A DNA stretch of 64,000 nt from Rhizocola hellebori (GCF_016862955.1 NZ_BONY01000037.1:30793-94792), one strand, 5' to 3'. Shown: positions 40,001 through 49,794, counted from the first letter of the stretch. Notes: generated by a model not told the origin, from the letters alone. Numbers and translations: made by a program.

Positions 40001-42295
40001 GTGGCCGATTCGGGGGGCGCCAGCCCGGTAGATGAGTTTTGCGCTGACCTGCGGCGGAGGTGGCGCGCGTCTGGGCGCGATCTGGCGGGTGTGGCGCGCG
40101 AGGTGCGCATCAGCCGGGCGCAGCTGTATGCGGTCCTCAACGGTGAGATCAAGCGTCCGCCCGACTTCGAGACCTTGGTGCGGCCACTGATCCGCGCGTG
40201 CGGCGGCACCGACGCGGAGCTGGCGGAGTGGCGGCGGCGGCACGAGGTGCTGGTCGCCGTACACGTGGAATTGCGGCGTCAACGCGTGGCACCGCGAGAG
40301 GCCGCTCGCCCTGGGGCGGCTGAGCCCCGGACGTCGCCACCGGCGCAGTTGCCGGCCAACGTCGAGGTCTTTGTCGGACGTGCCAGTGAACTCTCCGCAT
40401 TGGACGCGGTCACGACGCGGGTGGTCACCATCACCGGGACGGCGGGCGTTGGCAAGACCGCGCTGGCCGTGCATTGGGCGCACCGTGCGTCTAGCGGGTT
40501 CGCCGATGGCCAGCTGTACGTGAACCTGCGCGGCTTCGACGGCAACAACGAGGCCGTCGATCCAGCGGACGCGATCCGTGGGTTTCTCGATGCATTCGGG
40601 GTCGAGCCCCAACGCGTACCCGCCAATAGAGATGCGCAGGCGGCGTTATACCGCAGCCTTTCGGCCAGCCGCCGGATGTTGGTGATCTTGGACAATGCCC
40701 GGGATGCCGACCAGGTCCGGCCGCTTTTGGCCGGAGGACCAGCGGTCCATACCGTCATCACCAGCCGGAATCGGCTGACCTCCCTGGTCGCCGAGATTGG
40801 CGCGCATCCCCTGATACTCGGGCTGCCGGACCAGGCGGAGGCCACCGAGCTGCTGAATTCCCGCATCGGCGCGCCATCGCACGATGAAGATGCCACCGGG
40901 GCGATCGTTGCGGCGTGCGGACGGCTTCCGCTCGCCCTGTGTCTCGTCGCGGCGCGGATCCGGCAGACCCGGTTTCCGCTTGCCACGCTGGCCGCCGAGT
41001 TGCGCCGGCCGGGCACGGACGCCCTCGATGAAATACAAGCGGTGTTCTCCTGGTCGTACAGCGCGCTGAGCCCATCCGCCGCCCGGATGCTGCGCCTACT
41101 GGGCTTGACCGCAGGCGCCGACATCGCGACGGAGGCGGTGGCAGCGCTCACCGGCGTTTCGTTCCAGGAGGCACACAAGACGCTGCGCGAGCTGACCGAC
41201 GCCAGCGTGCTCACCGAGCACACCCCGGGCCGGTTCGAGCTGCACGATCCGCTGCGCACCTACGCCGGCGAGCTGGCGCGCGAGACCGACAGCGAGGAAG
41301 ACCGCCGGGCCGCGCTCACGCGGCTGCTGGACCACTACACGTACACCGCTCACGAGGCCGATCGGGTGCTCAACCCCACGCGCGCGCCGATCCCGATGGC
41401 CCTGGACGCGTCCGCCGAGGGTGCCCGGCCGATCGCCCTCGACACCAAGTCTGCCCTCGTCTGGCTCGGCACCGAGCGGGCGGCGCTGATGTCTGCCCTG
41501 CACCAGGCCAGGGAGGCGGGCCTGGACCGGCACGCATGGCAGCTGGGCTGGGCCCTGGACACGTTCCTTTTTGAACAGCACCACTGGCAGGACGAGGGCA
41601 CCGCGTGGGCGATCGCGCTCGCGGCGGCGACTGCGCTGATGGACCGTTCAGCGGCCGCGCATGCCCATCGGTTCCTGGGCGTCGTCGCGGGGCGGCTCGA
41701 GCGTTTTGGCGAGGCCCACGCGCATATGAGCCGGGCCGCCGAGATGTGCCGGGCGGCCGGGGATCTGCCCGGTCAGGCGGAGACCGAGTTTGTGCTGTCG
41801 TACGTGCGCTGGCTGCAGCAGGACCGAAACCAGGCCCTCGCCCACGCCGAACGTTCGCTGGAGCTGTGGGCGCAACTGGATCACCCCAACTGGGAAGGCA
41901 AGGCGAGCAACGCGGTTGGCCTTTACCACTCCGCGATGGGTGCTCACCGGCAAGCCCTGCCGTACTACGAGCGGGCAGTCGCCTTGCAGCAGCAGGCCGG
42001 CGACCGGGCAAATGAGACAGTGGCGCGCGATGGGCTGGGCCAGGCCTATCACCATCTGGGCTACCACGAAGCCGCGGTCGACCAGTATGAGCATGGTCTG
42101 CGGCTGGCAAGAGCCCTCGCCGACCCGATCCTGGAGGCCCAGCTCACCAGCCATCTCGGTGACACGTACGAGGCGGTCGGTGACGCCTCGTCGGCCCAGG
42201 AGTGCTGGGAGAAGGCGCACAAGATGCTCGTGAACGCCGGCCATCCGCAGGCCAGCGACGTCGCCCGCAAGCTGCAGGTGACGGATCCTCGTTGA
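40001..42295 (+). CDS. HTH-NB-ARC-TPR regulator (AfsR-like)
   Basis: 764 residues; GTG 5 nt after TAGGGT. Residues 10-55 are an XRE-type helix-turn-helix (SGRDLAGVAREVRISRAQLYAVLNG). The NB-ARC module has Walker A GTAGVGKT (about 146-153), Walker B MLVILDNARDADQV, then a GLPLAL-like GRLPLALCLVAARI and the winged region RFELHDPLRTYAGELA. The remaining 250 residues are TPR helices (HAERSLELWAQLD, QALPYYERAVALQQQAGD). AfsR-family STAND proteins control antibiotic production and differentiation, but here the SARP DNA-binding domain is replaced by the HTH. Diverges from the secreted-protein pair. Confidence 0.8.
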   Translation: MADSGGASPVDEFCADLRRRWRASGRDLAGVAREVRISRAQLYAVLNGEIKRPPDFETLVRPLIRACGGTDAELAEWRRRHEVLVAVHVELRRQRVAPREAARPGAAEPRTSPPAQLPANVEVFVGRASELSALDAVTTRVVTITGTAGVGKTALAVHWAHRASSGFADGQLYVNLRGFDGNNEAVDPADAIRGFLDAFGVEPQRVPANRDAQAALYRSLSASRRMLVILDNARDADQVRPLLAGGPAVHTVITSRNRLTSLVAEIGAHPLILGLPDQAEATELLNSRIGAPSHDEDATGAIVAACGRLPLALCLVAARIRQTRFPLATLAAELRRPGTDALDEIQAVFSWSYSALSPSAARMLRLLGLTAGADIATEAVAALTGVSFQEAHKTLRELTDASVLTEHTPGRFELHDPLRTYAGELARETDSEEDRRAALTRLLDHYTYTAHEADRVLNPTRAPIPMALDASAEGARPIALDTKSALVWLGTERAALMSALHQAREAGLDRHAWQLGWALDTFLFEQHHWQDEGTAWAIALAAATALMDRSAAAHAHRFLGVVAGRLERFGEAHAHMSRAAEMCRAAGDLPGQAETEFVLSYVRWLQQDRNQALAHAERSLELWAQLDHPNWEGKASNAVGLYHSAMGAHRQALPYYERAVALQQQAGDRANETVARDGLGQAYHHLGYHEAAVDQYEHGLRLARALADPILEAQLTSHLGDTYEAVGDASSAQECWEKAHKMLVNAGHPQASDVARKLQVTDPR

Positions 42296-42322
42296 GGGAT
42301 CCGCCGGCCCCAGACGCTGGGC

Positions 42323-42577
42323 TTATGGGTGGTTGGGCTGGTCGCCGTCGCGGTCCGTAGGTTCCTGCCGTTCGCGTTCCAGCTCCTTGGCTCGCTGCGC
42401 GCAAAGGAGACCAACTAGCAGCAGGACGATCGATGCGATAAACAACACCATGCTGGCGGTGCCGTCATCCAACACGCGGCTGGCGATGATGGCGACGCCG
42501 CCGCACACCATCAGCAACGCGGCGGCGATCTCCAATCCGCCGATGTCCCGGGGCGGAGGTGTGTAGCGAGCGGTCAC
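42323..42577 (-). CDS. Small two-helix membrane protein
   Basis: 84 residues, GTG start. Two membrane helices (IAAALLMVCGGVAIIASRV; ASMVLFIASIVLLLVGLLCA) with a charged C-terminus (KELERERQEPTDRDGD). No family recognised. It converges on the AfsR-like gene. Confidence 0.5.
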   Translation of the reverse strand: MTARYTPPPRDIGGLEIAAALLMVCGGVAIIASRVLDDGTASMVLFIASIVLLLVGLLCAQRAKELERERQEPTDRDGDQPNHP

Positions 42578-42714
42578 AGTTATTCAGCGTAGCCACCGTC
42601 AACAACCGCATTGGCGTGCTTCGATGCTGGTTATCGGTCCGAGAAGGCGGATCCTGAGCGCATGCCGTCTGGCGGATTTCACTGTGTGGCAAAGAGATGA
42701 GACAGTGCACCGTG

Positions 42715-43200
42715 TCATCGACGGCGGCGGCGCTGATAGCGACGATATGCCTGCATGACCGGGCTCGGCCCGGTGGGGATCGGCTCCTTATGGCGTCCTT
42801 GTCGCCGTTTGTAGATCATTCGGCCTGGTACCCAGAACAGGCTGGCCAAACATAGAAACGACACGAACTCGAAGAAATGCGGAAAGCTGCCCACCCGGTA
42901 ACGGCTTGGATTGTTCGGGTCGTAAACCACCGTTCGGTGCTCTCCGACCTTACCGACGCTGGACACCGATTGACGGACTACCGCAACGCGCTGGGAGCCA
43001 TCGCGGTTGACACCTGCCGGAAAGGAGATGATCTCGTAGTTGCTGTCGGGTCTGAGCGCCTTCTCGTACACCTGGACGCTGGTGACGGTGCCTTCAGCCC
43101 AATCGCCAGTCAAGCGAAGGTGGATGGAATCCGCCCCGAACCAGCCCAAGCAGACGGCAACCAGTACCAACACGGTTCCTTTGACCCAGCCCACGAGCAT
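42715..43200 (-). CDS. DUF3592-type membrane protein
   Basis: 161 residues from the ATG at 43200; a GTG at 43194 is 7 nt after TACCCT and may be the real leaderless start. Two membrane helices enclose an external beta domain (EGTVTSVQVYEKALRPDSNYEIISFPAGVN to HRTVVYDPNNPSRYRV), the DUF3592 pattern. Function unknown. It diverges from the sigma-factor gene. Confidence 0.65.
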   Translation of the reverse strand: MLVGWVKGTVLVLVAVCLGWFGADSIHLRLTGDWAEGTVTSVQVYEKALRPDSNYEIISFPAGVNRDGSQRVAVVRQSVSSVGKVGEHRTVVYDPNNPSRYRVGSFPHFFEFVSFLCLASLFWVPGRMIYKRRQGRHKEPIPTGPSPVMQAYRRYQRRRRR

Positions 43201-43291
43201 GAGGGTAGATCAGTGGATCAAGGCTGGGTGGCCGGGACAAAAACAGCCGCATGGTCGGCAACCTTTGCTACCGCTGCGGCATTGTGTGTGC

Positions 43292-44932
43292 GTGATTCAG
43301 GCTTGGGAAGAAATCTACGCCAGCCAGTACTGGCGGCTTGTGACCCTGATGACCGCGTTGAGCGGATCAGTGGCCGACGCCGAGGAGGCGGTGCAGGAGG
43401 CGTTCGCCAGAGGGCTTGGCCTGTCGGGTCGGCGTCCGCCTCCGGAGGATCCTGCTGCCTGGCTTTACCGAGTGGCCGCCAACGTAGTACGCGGCAAATG
43501 GCGGCGGGCTCTGGTGGCGCATCGGCATCGCGGCGAACTGGCGGGCGAGTCACAGGTCGCCTCTGCCGCCGACCACAGCGATGACCGGCTCACGCTGCTG
43601 GCCGCCATGCGCGGGCTGCCCGTCGAACAGCGGGAAACGCTGGCGCTGCACTATCTGGCCGACCTGCCGATCGATGCGATCGCCAATCGCATGGATGTGC
43701 CGATCGGGACGGTGAAGGCCCGGCTGTCGCGTGGGCGTAACGCGCTCGCGGCCGTGCTGACGCAGGACATCTCGCCGGCCGACGAGCTGCGGTCCGCGCG
43801 GCAGCCCGAGTTCTCGGCGGTGCGCGCACGCGGCACGCGGCGTGCCCGCCGTCGCATTGTTGCGGCAGTGGCGATCCTCACCGCGATCATCTCCACCGGG
43901 GTGGTGTGGGGCAGCAGCCAGCTTGCCCGGCCGGAGCCGGTCACGCCCTCGCCCTCGCCCTCGCCGTCGCCCTCGGCCGTCACGCCGACGACCTCGCCCA
44001 CCCCCAGTTCGCGTGTCGACCCGCGCAACACCACCCTCACGCTGCCTGATCCTCAATTTTTCAATGTGTGCGGCAAGGGCGGCAGCCTGACATTTGTCGA
44101 TGGAATCGCCACCATCCCCGGGGGCACTTGGTCGATCGGGCAGATGACGCCGATCGAGGGGGATCTCGACGGCGCGCCCGGGGCCGAGCTGGTCACCACC
44201 ATCAGCTGCAGCGTTGACAGCCGTATCCGGCTCGTGGCGCTCGGGGCAGCACCCGGCGGGGAGCTGAGCGTGCTTGGGTATGTCATTGCCCCCGACGCAG
44301 ATCTGATGTTCGACACGGCCAGCGTCAGGATCGAGGCCGGCGTCGTCCAGGTCACGCCGACCTTCACCTATGGGCATACCGGGAAGAGGTGTTACCCGAA
44401 GCAGGTTCGCGGCTACTCGTACCGGGACGGCTCGTTCAAGCAGACCAGCGGGCCTACTGACGTTCCCGATCTGACGACGGAGATACGCCAGCTCGACCTT
44501 CGTAACGCCCCGCTGTCCCTGGACGTACCGGGCCCGACTCCCGGGGTCTCGCACCTCGTATGCGCGAGCATGACCGATGGAGTCGGCTCGGGAGTCCTCC
44601 GGGAGATCTCCAGCGTAGCCCCCGTGACCTACGCGTTCACCATCGAGCCGAAGGGCTTCGCCACCATCTCGACGCGCGACTTCGCGTTCGCGCTCGTCAC
44701 CTACCGGGCGGACGGTGGACCGGAAGTCCAGTCGGTGCAAGTCATCCACCGGGGGACCGACGCCTTCGAGGGCCAGACCCTCGTCTACACCGGCGTCGAC
44801 GGCGTGACCAGCATCGACGGTGTGACGGTCACCGGCAACCGCGCCATCGTTACCGTGACTGTCAATGGCGGCAAACAAGAATGGGCCTACATCACGAAAT
44901 CGGCGAGCAGCACCCTCTGGAACCGGGAATGA
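43292..44932 (+). CDS. ECF sigma factor fused to a membrane anchor and external domain
   Basis: 546 residues from a GTG (GTG 43286 is an alternative). Residues 1-65 are sigma region 2 (AEEAVQEAFARGLGLSGR, PAAWLYRVAANVVRGKWRR); about 105-155 are region 4 (LPVEQRETLALHYLADLPIDAIANRMDVPIGTVKARLSRGRNALAA). A basic linker and one membrane helix (RRIVAAVAILTAIISTGVVWG) follow, then a PSPSPSPS linker and a 310-residue beta-rich C-terminal part with Cys (VCGKGGSL, RCYPKQ). No separate anti-sigma gene is adjacent. The external part may sense and control the sigma activity in cis; this is inference. Confidence 0.7.
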   Translation: MIQAWEEIYASQYWRLVTLMTALSGSVADAEEAVQEAFARGLGLSGRRPPPEDPAAWLYRVAANVVRGKWRRALVAHRHRGELAGESQVASAADHSDDRLTLLAAMRGLPVEQRETLALHYLADLPIDAIANRMDVPIGTVKARLSRGRNALAAVLTQDISPADELRSARQPEFSAVRARGTRRARRRIVAAVAILTAIISTGVVWGSSQLARPEPVTPSPSPSPSPSAVTPTTSPTPSSRVDPRNTTLTLPDPQFFNVCGKGGSLTFVDGIATIPGGTWSIGQMTPIEGDLDGAPGAELVTTISCSVDSRIRLVALGAAPGGELSVLGYVIAPDADLMFDTASVRIEAGVVQVTPTFTYGHTGKRCYPKQVRGYSYRDGSFKQTSGPTDVPDLTTEIRQLDLRNAPLSLDVPGPTPGVSHLVCASMTDGVGSGVLREISSVAPVTYAFTIEPKGFATISTRDFAFALVTYRADGGPEVQSVQVIHRGTDAFEGQTLVYTGVDGVTSIDGVTVTGNRAIVTVTVNGGKQEWAYITKSASSTLWNRE

Positions 44933-44962
44933 TCCCGGGGCGCTGATCGATGCTCGTCAGCT

Positions 44963-44985
44963 CGTCTATCCAATTCGGATAGACG
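44963..44985 (+). terminator. Hairpin after the sigma-factor gene
   Basis: Perfect 9-bp stem CGTCTATCC / GGATAGACG with a 5-nt loop, 30 nt past the stop. Confidence 0.5.
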
Positions 44986-45013
44986 GGCTGCCGCGGTTGG
45001 GAGAGGATGAGGT

Positions 45014-45610
45014 GTGAAGGCCAACCTTTCGACGCCGCCCGCCATCCCAGCTGGAAGCCTGGCCGCCGGCCCGCAACCGATGATTTCCGCGGCGGGAGGG
45101 CTGGTCCTGCGGCCCTGGGCGCCGGACGATGCGGCCGTCTTCTTCGCCGCCTATCAGGACCCTGAGATCCGGCACTGGCACACTCGCCAACCCGCCTCCG
45201 AAGACCAGGTCCATGCGTGGTTCGAGCGGTATGGACAGGATTGGGCGCAGGAGATGGGCGCGCATTGGGCGGTGACCCGGGGCGGCGGTGAGGTACTGGG
45301 CCGGATAGCGCTGGGATCAATGAATTTCGATGATGGTGTGGCCGGGTGTGGCTATTGGGTGCTTCCGGCGGCCCGCGGGGCCGCAGTGGCCTCCCGGGCG
45401 CTGATCGCGGTGAGCGGCTGGGCCCTGGGCGAGGCTGGTTTCCACCGCGTGCAATTGGCTCATTCGACCCGAAATCATGCCTCCTGCCGGGTCGCCCTCA
45501 AGTCCGGCTTCGTGCTGGAGGGCACCAAGCGAAGTGACGCGGTGCATTCCGACGGCCGGCACGACATGCATCTGCACGCCCGCATCCGCGGCGACGAGCC
45601 ACCCGCCTGA
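45014..45610 (+). CDS. GNAT N-acetyltransferase (RimJ/RimL-type)
   Basis: 198 residues, GTG preceded by GAGAGGATGAG. LVLRPWAPDDAAVFFAAYQDPEIRHW begins the RimL-like domain; GYWVLPAARGAAVASRALIAVSGWALGEAGFHRVQL contains the acetyl-CoA site; NHASCRVALKSGFVLEGTKR is the typical end. Such enzymes acetylate ribosomal proteins or small-molecule amines. The gap to 45759 (148 bases) shows nothing beyond a ribosome-binding site. Confidence 0.8.
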   Translation: MKANLSTPPAIPAGSLAAGPQPMISAAGGLVLRPWAPDDAAVFFAAYQDPEIRHWHTRQPASEDQVHAWFERYGQDWAQEMGAHWAVTRGGGEVLGRIALGSMNFDDGVAGCGYWVLPAARGAAVASRALIAVSGWALGEAGFHRVQLAHSTRNHASCRVALKSGFVLEGTKRSDAVHSDGRHDMHLHARIRGDEPPA

Positions 45611-45758
45611 CCCAGTGCTGCTCCTGTGGTGAGGGGCTGAGGGCATGATCCAGGGCGCATAGCCGGCACATAGCTGGTGTATCAACCGCCGCGGCCAAGC
45701 TGGTCATCGCCCCGGTCGTCATCTCCATCCACACCCTATGAAGGAGCAGAGTCTTTTG

Positions 45759-46208
45759 ATGAGACGACAAAGCGTCCTCGCCTCCATCACCTCGGCGGTG
45801 GCATTCATCTCCGTCGCATTGCTTCCGGCGGCCCCCGCCCAGGCGGCCACCGTCGACGCGAACTGCGGATTCCAGAACGGTCACTGCATCTATTGGGGGC
45901 AGTCCTACAACGGGTCGCATTCGAATATCTCCGGTGATGTGTCCAACTATCCCGTCAGCGGGAGCACGAGCTTCACCTACAAGAGCTCGGGCACGGGCCA
46001 GGGTCAGCGTATTGGCAACAACAACGGCTCGAACCGCAACTACGAGCTCTTCTGCCGGATCAGGATCTGGTACAACGCCAACTACGCCGGTCCCAACCTG
46101 GTTCTTGCCCAGTACGGCGAGCCGGGCTGGGAACGCGCCGGTTCGCAGCTTGGGGTTCTGCTGAACAACATTCGATCCTCCGACACGGAAATCTGCTACG
46201 GCGACTAG
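45759..46208 (+). CDS. Secreted protein, peptidase inhibitor I36 (crystallin-fold) type
   Basis: 149 residues, ATG chosen; TTG 45756 and ATG 45738 are alternatives (AAGGAG at 45741-45746). Signal peptide SVLASITSAVAFISVALLPAAPAQA, then CGFQNGHCIYWGQSYNGSHSNISGDVSNY, a beta/gamma-crystallin-like pattern of Streptomyces metalloprotease inhibitor (I36), and CRIRIWYNANYAGPNLVL. It may inhibit extracellular proteases; the inhibitor loop is not identifiable. Confidence 0.6.
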   Translation: MRRQSVLASITSAVAFISVALLPAAPAQAATVDANCGFQNGHCIYWGQSYNGSHSNISGDVSNYPVSGSTSFTYKSSGTGQGQRIGNNNGSNRNYELFCRIRIWYNANYAGPNLVLAQYGEPGWERAGSQLGVLLNNIRSSDTEICYGD

Positions 46209-46280
46209 GCCTGAAGGGCGCGTCACCGACGCGGCGGCGCGCCCGCACTTCTCATCATCGCTGGCACGTGAGGGATTCCG

Positions 46281-47204
46281 ATGACTTCTGTTCCCCGCCA
46301 ACGGGCAGCCTTGGCGCTGGCCGCTCTAGCCATCTCGTCGGTGGCCGGATGCTCCGCCGCTTCCGCTCCCGCGAAGACACCACCGGCCGCGGACACTCTG
46401 ATCCCGGTGAGCGCACCATCGGTGTCGGCGGTGCCGACACTCGACACCGTGCGCGGTCTTAACTTGCCGACCGAAGAGTACCGGCCGAGCGAGGCCCAGC
46501 GGAACGTCATCGCCGACGCTGTCCGCCTGAAGACCGCGGAATGTATGAGCCAATTCGGATTCGGGTGGGCCACCGGCACCGCCCACCTACCGGCGCCCAA
46601 CCAGGTCGACCGGCTCTATGGCGTGTCGGACTTGCCGACGGCCCAACAACGCGGCTATCACCTGCCCGCAAACTCCCGCAAGGCAGGCGAGTCGCGGCCC
46701 GAAGCTGTTCTCTCGCAAGCAGAGCGGCTGGTGTTGGGCGGCGATCCATCCGGTACCTATCAGGGAAAGCCGATTCCGGTGGGTGGGTGCACGGCGCAGG
46801 CACGCCGTCTGACGCTGGGCGTGGACGACATCGATCCGACCCGCTTGGCGGACACCATCACGGTCGGCATGTGGGAGCGGTCGAAGGCCGATCCACGGGT
46901 GGTGGCGGTGGTCGCGGCGTGGTCGGAATGCATGAAACAGTTGGGCTACAAGTATTCCTCGCCGCTGGATGCTGGCGGCGATCATCCCGAGTGGCTTCGG
47001 GCGGCGGACCCGAGCGCCGCCGAGATCCGCACTGCCGTCGACGACGTGCGATGTAAGCAGCGCACCAATGTGATCGGCGTCTGGTTCACCGTCGAATCCG
47101 GCTACGAGAACGCGGCGATCCAGCTTCACCTCGACGAACTCACCCAGATCAAGCTGCAATGGGAACAGGCGGCGGCCAGGGCCGCACACATCGTTCCAGA
47201 TTAG
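46281..47204 (+). CDS. Lipoprotein, unknown function
   Basis: 307 residues, lipobox SVAGC (Cys24) after LALAALAIS. The mature protein repeats the theme of a Met- and Cys-containing helical pair: LKTAECMSQFGFGW and AWSECMKQLGYKY, each with C-M-x-Q/K-F/L-G, seen in a family of actinobacterial lipoproteins. The function is unknown. It overlaps the converging P450 gene by 4 bases. Confidence 0.6.
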   Translation: MTSVPRQRAALALAALAISSVAGCSAASAPAKTPPAADTLIPVSAPSVSAVPTLDTVRGLNLPTEEYRPSEAQRNVIADAVRLKTAECMSQFGFGWATGTAHLPAPNQVDRLYGVSDLPTAQQRGYHLPANSRKAGESRPEAVLSQAERLVLGGDPSGTYQGKPIPVGGCTAQARRLTLGVDDIDPTRLADTITVGMWERSKADPRVVAVVAAWSECMKQLGYKYSSPLDAGGDHPEWLRAADPSAAEIRTAVDDVRCKQRTNVIGVWFTVESGYENAAIQLHLDELTQIKLQWEQAAARAAHIVPD

Positions 47205-48547
47205 ACAGTGTTCCGCAGGTGGGTGGTCATCGGCAGCTGGGTGGGCCGCAGCGTGGCCAGCGAGTTGATTTCCACACTTTTGCCGGGTACCGGGCACAGC
47301 CGCCAATGTCGGGCGATGACAGCCAACGTGATGGCGGCTTCGGTCCAGGCGAACGCCTCGCCGACGCACTGGTGCCGCCCCGCGCCGAAGGGCAGGAACG
47401 AGGGTTTCATCGCCTGGTTGGTTCGCTCGGGATCCCACCGGTCCGGGTCGAAGGTGGTGGGGTCGGGGAACACCGCGGGGTCGCGCTGTAAAGCGTAGAT
47501 GGGAAGCAGCATCGATGTCCCGGCGGGCAATGCGGTGTCGCCCAGGCGGACCGGCACGGTGGTGGTGCGGGCCAGCACCCAGGCTTGCGGGTAGAGCCGC
47601 AGCGCCTCGCTGATCAGCCGGCGGACGAATTCCAGCTTGGGCACATCGGCGAGGGTGACGGGCCGGTCGCCCACCACCGAGTCGACCTCAGCGTGCAACC
47701 GTGCCTCCAGGTCGGCGCGTTCCCCGAGCACGTGCAGGATCCAGGACAAGGTGTTGGCGGTGGTGTCGGTGCCGGCGGCGAGCATGGTGATCACCTCGTC
47801 GCGGATCTGCAGGTCGGTGAGCTGTTCGCCGGTCTCGGCGTCGGTGGCGCGCAGCAGCATCGAGACCATGTCACCGTGGTCGGTGTTGGAGGCGCGATAT
47901 TCCGCGATGATTCGGTCGACCACGTCGCGTAGCCGTTGCAGGGTCGTGTTGAATTCGCGGTTGCCGGCGGTGGGAAGCTTCTGGAGCAGACCGGTGGGGT
48001 CGAGTGCCCGGCGGCCCACACCGTCGAGCACCAGCGGCACCGACCGGACCACCTCGTCGACGGCCTCCACGCCAAACGCGTTGGAGAACAGGGTCTTACC
48101 CACCACCCGCAGTCCTACTTGCATGACCTCGTCGTCCGCGGCGATCTGCCCGCCTTCGCGCCATCGTGCGACCATCGCTTCGGCTTCCTCGCGCATGACG
48201 TCGGCGTACCCGGCGATGCGCTGCCGATGGAAGGCCGGCTGCACGAGACGCCGGTTGCGAAGGTGGAAGTCGCCGTCGGAACTGACCAAACCGTTGCCGA
48301 GAAGAACCTTTGTTCGCTCGGCCTGGATGCCGCGCACGAACGTCGTCGCATCGGTGAGCACCTGACGCACCAGCGCCGGCTTGTAGATGAGGTAAAGGTC
48401 TTGGGTACCAACACGAATCTTCACGACGTCACCGGCGTGCCGCATCGTGGAGATGAACGCCAGCGGATCCCGGGCGAAGCTCACCGCGTGGCCCAACAGC
48501 GGCAGGCGTCGCGGCATGCGGGCTTTGCGGACGACACCTGTGCGCAT
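47201..48547 (-). CDS. Cytochrome P450
   Basis: 448 residues. I-helix AAGTDTTANTLSW, K-helix ISEALRLYPQAWVLAR (ExxR), and heme motif FGAGRHQCVGEAFA with the Cys ligand. The organisation (N-terminal PRRLPLLGHAVSF, no membrane anchor) fits soluble bacterial class I enzymes of the CYP102/CYP4-like branch. No ferredoxin or reductase gene is adjacent, so redox partners act from elsewhere. Substrate unknown. The following 270 bases to 48820 contain no gene I can support. Confidence 0.85.
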   Translation of the reverse strand: MRTGVVRKARMPRRLPLLGHAVSFARDPLAFISTMRHAGDVVKIRVGTQDLYLIYKPALVRQVLTDATTFVRGIQAERTKVLLGNGLVSSDGDFHLRNRRLVQPAFHRQRIAGYADVMREEAEAMVARWREGGQIAADDEVMQVGLRVVGKTLFSNAFGVEAVDEVVRSVPLVLDGVGRRALDPTGLLQKLPTAGNREFNTTLQRLRDVVDRIIAEYRASNTDHGDMVSMLLRATDAETGEQLTDLQIRDEVITMLAAGTDTTANTLSWILHVLGERADLEARLHAEVDSVVGDRPVTLADVPKLEFVRRLISEALRLYPQAWVLARTTTVPVRLGDTALPAGTSMLLPIYALQRDPAVFPDPTTFDPDRWDPERTNQAMKPSFLPFGAGRHQCVGEAFAWTEAAITLAVIARHWRLCPVPGKSVEINSLATLRPTQLPMTTHLRNTV

Positions 48548-48819
48548 GCCGAGAGTCCAATCTGGAGGCTACAGCCGTGATCACGAAGCATGATCGCGGC
48601 CGCAGCCGCAGGTCAATAAGGTGATCGACTTCCTCGCAGCGATGGACGGCTCGCATCGCCCGGCGGATAAACGACGCGGCATGACCGGGTCGGCTCGCAA
48701 GATCGCACGAAGAGGGGTGGCGCGCCGGGATGTTACATGCGGGTCACCTCGGACCGCCGCGGACGGGTTTGCGCTCGGCAGTGCGGCGTTCGTTGTCACG
48801 GAAACGGGGCTCGTAGTGG

Positions 48820-49794
48820 CTAGGTCGCGCCTACTGCGCACGCCGGTAAGGCCGCTGGCCGGTGATGGGCCAAGGCTTGCCGTTGCGCGGTGGTGAGCCA
48901 GGACGGCTTGGCGTCGACCGTGTAACTGTCGGGCTGCGTTTGCCTGAGGACAGCGGGCTCGCACAGGTCGGGGTGCTGCTGCGCGGTGTGCAGGGCGTCG
49001 GCCACGCGGGCGGGCGGCCAGCTCAGGGCGGTGGCGAGCTGCAGTGTCGTGAGTGGAGTGTGCACGTGCAGGAGCGCGGCGAGCACGGTCAGCGTGTCGG
49101 TGAAACGTTCTACGTCGGGGCCGCCGGTCATGTCGTCGTTGAGGGTGGTGAAGAAACGGCTCATGTATTCCAGCCGGGCGCCGGCAGGTGTGGCGGCATC
49201 GAGGATCTGGGCTCCGCGGGTGGCCGTTTCGGCGAGGATCGCGTTTGTCCGGGCGCTTGTCAGCCAGGTACGCAGCCACATGTCATCGTCGATGAAATAG
49301 CGCTCGCGACGGCTGCTGGAGTCGGGCTCGCGCTGGAGCAGGTCGAGGTTTTCGAGGTACCCCACAGCTTTGGAAATGGATGCCGGGCTCACCTGTAGGC
49401 GTTGGACCAGCTCGGCGGCGGTCATGGCGCCGGAGTCCGTCGTCACCAGGCAGGCGAGCACGCGGGCGGCCATGCGCGGGACTCCCGTCTGCACCATGAC
49501 CGTGGCGAACTGCTCGGCGAATTCGCCCACCACGGACGGGTCGCGGCCGTGGCCATCGGATGCGGCCGGCGTCGCGCGCGGTGCGCCGGGCTTGCCGCGA
49601 CGGGCCCGCGCGCCGGTGGCTTGCTGGGCATGGTCGGCCCGGTAGCCGCTGTGCCCGCCGTTGCGGTCGACCTCGCGGCTGACGGTGGAGGTGGGACGGC
49701 CGAGCTGCCGGGCGATCTCGGCGTAGCCGAGCCCGGCGGCCAGACCAGAGGCGATGCGCTCGCGGTCCTGCGGGGTGAGCCTGCCTCCGGGCAT
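48820..49794 (-). CDS. Regulator with IS30-type HTH_38 and MarR/winged-helix domains
   Basis: 324 residues from the ATG at 49794, with GGAGGGGG upstream. Residues 1-60 (LTPQDRERIASGLAAGLGYAEIARQLGRPTSTVSREVDRNGG, SGYRADHAQ) are the helix-turn-helix normally at the N-terminus of IS30 transposases. From about 85 a MarR/GbsR-like winged helix follows (VLACLVTTDSGAMTAAELVQRLQVSPASISKAVGYLENLDLLQR). A transposase-derived HTH joined to a regulator is found in some actinomycete regulators of ABC exporters. It diverges from the ABC transporter and probably represses it. Confidence 0.75.
   Translation of the reverse strand: MPGGRLTPQDRERIASGLAAGLGYAEIARQLGRPTSTVSREVDRNGGHSGYRADHAQQATGARARRGKPGAPRATPAASDGHGRDPSVVGEFAEQFATVMVQTGVPRMAARVLACLVTTDSGAMTAAELVQRLQVSPASISKAVGYLENLDLLQREPDSSSRRERYFIDDDMWLRTWLTSARTNAILAETATRGAQILDAATPAGARLEYMSRFFTTLNDDMTGGPDVERFTDTLTVLAALLHVHTPLTTLQLATALSWPPARVADALHTAQQHPDLCEPAVLRQTQPDSYTVDAKPSWLTTAQRQALAHHRPAALPACAVGAT

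Noticed and set aside
43550..44878. 442-codon minus-strand open frame opposite the ECF sigma gene
   Set aside because: The plus strand shows clear sigma motifs; the antisense translation has no domain.
47201..48547. P450 as the fifth conservon gene
   Set aside because: It is more than 31 kb from the conservon and on the opposite strand, so there is no evidence of linkage.
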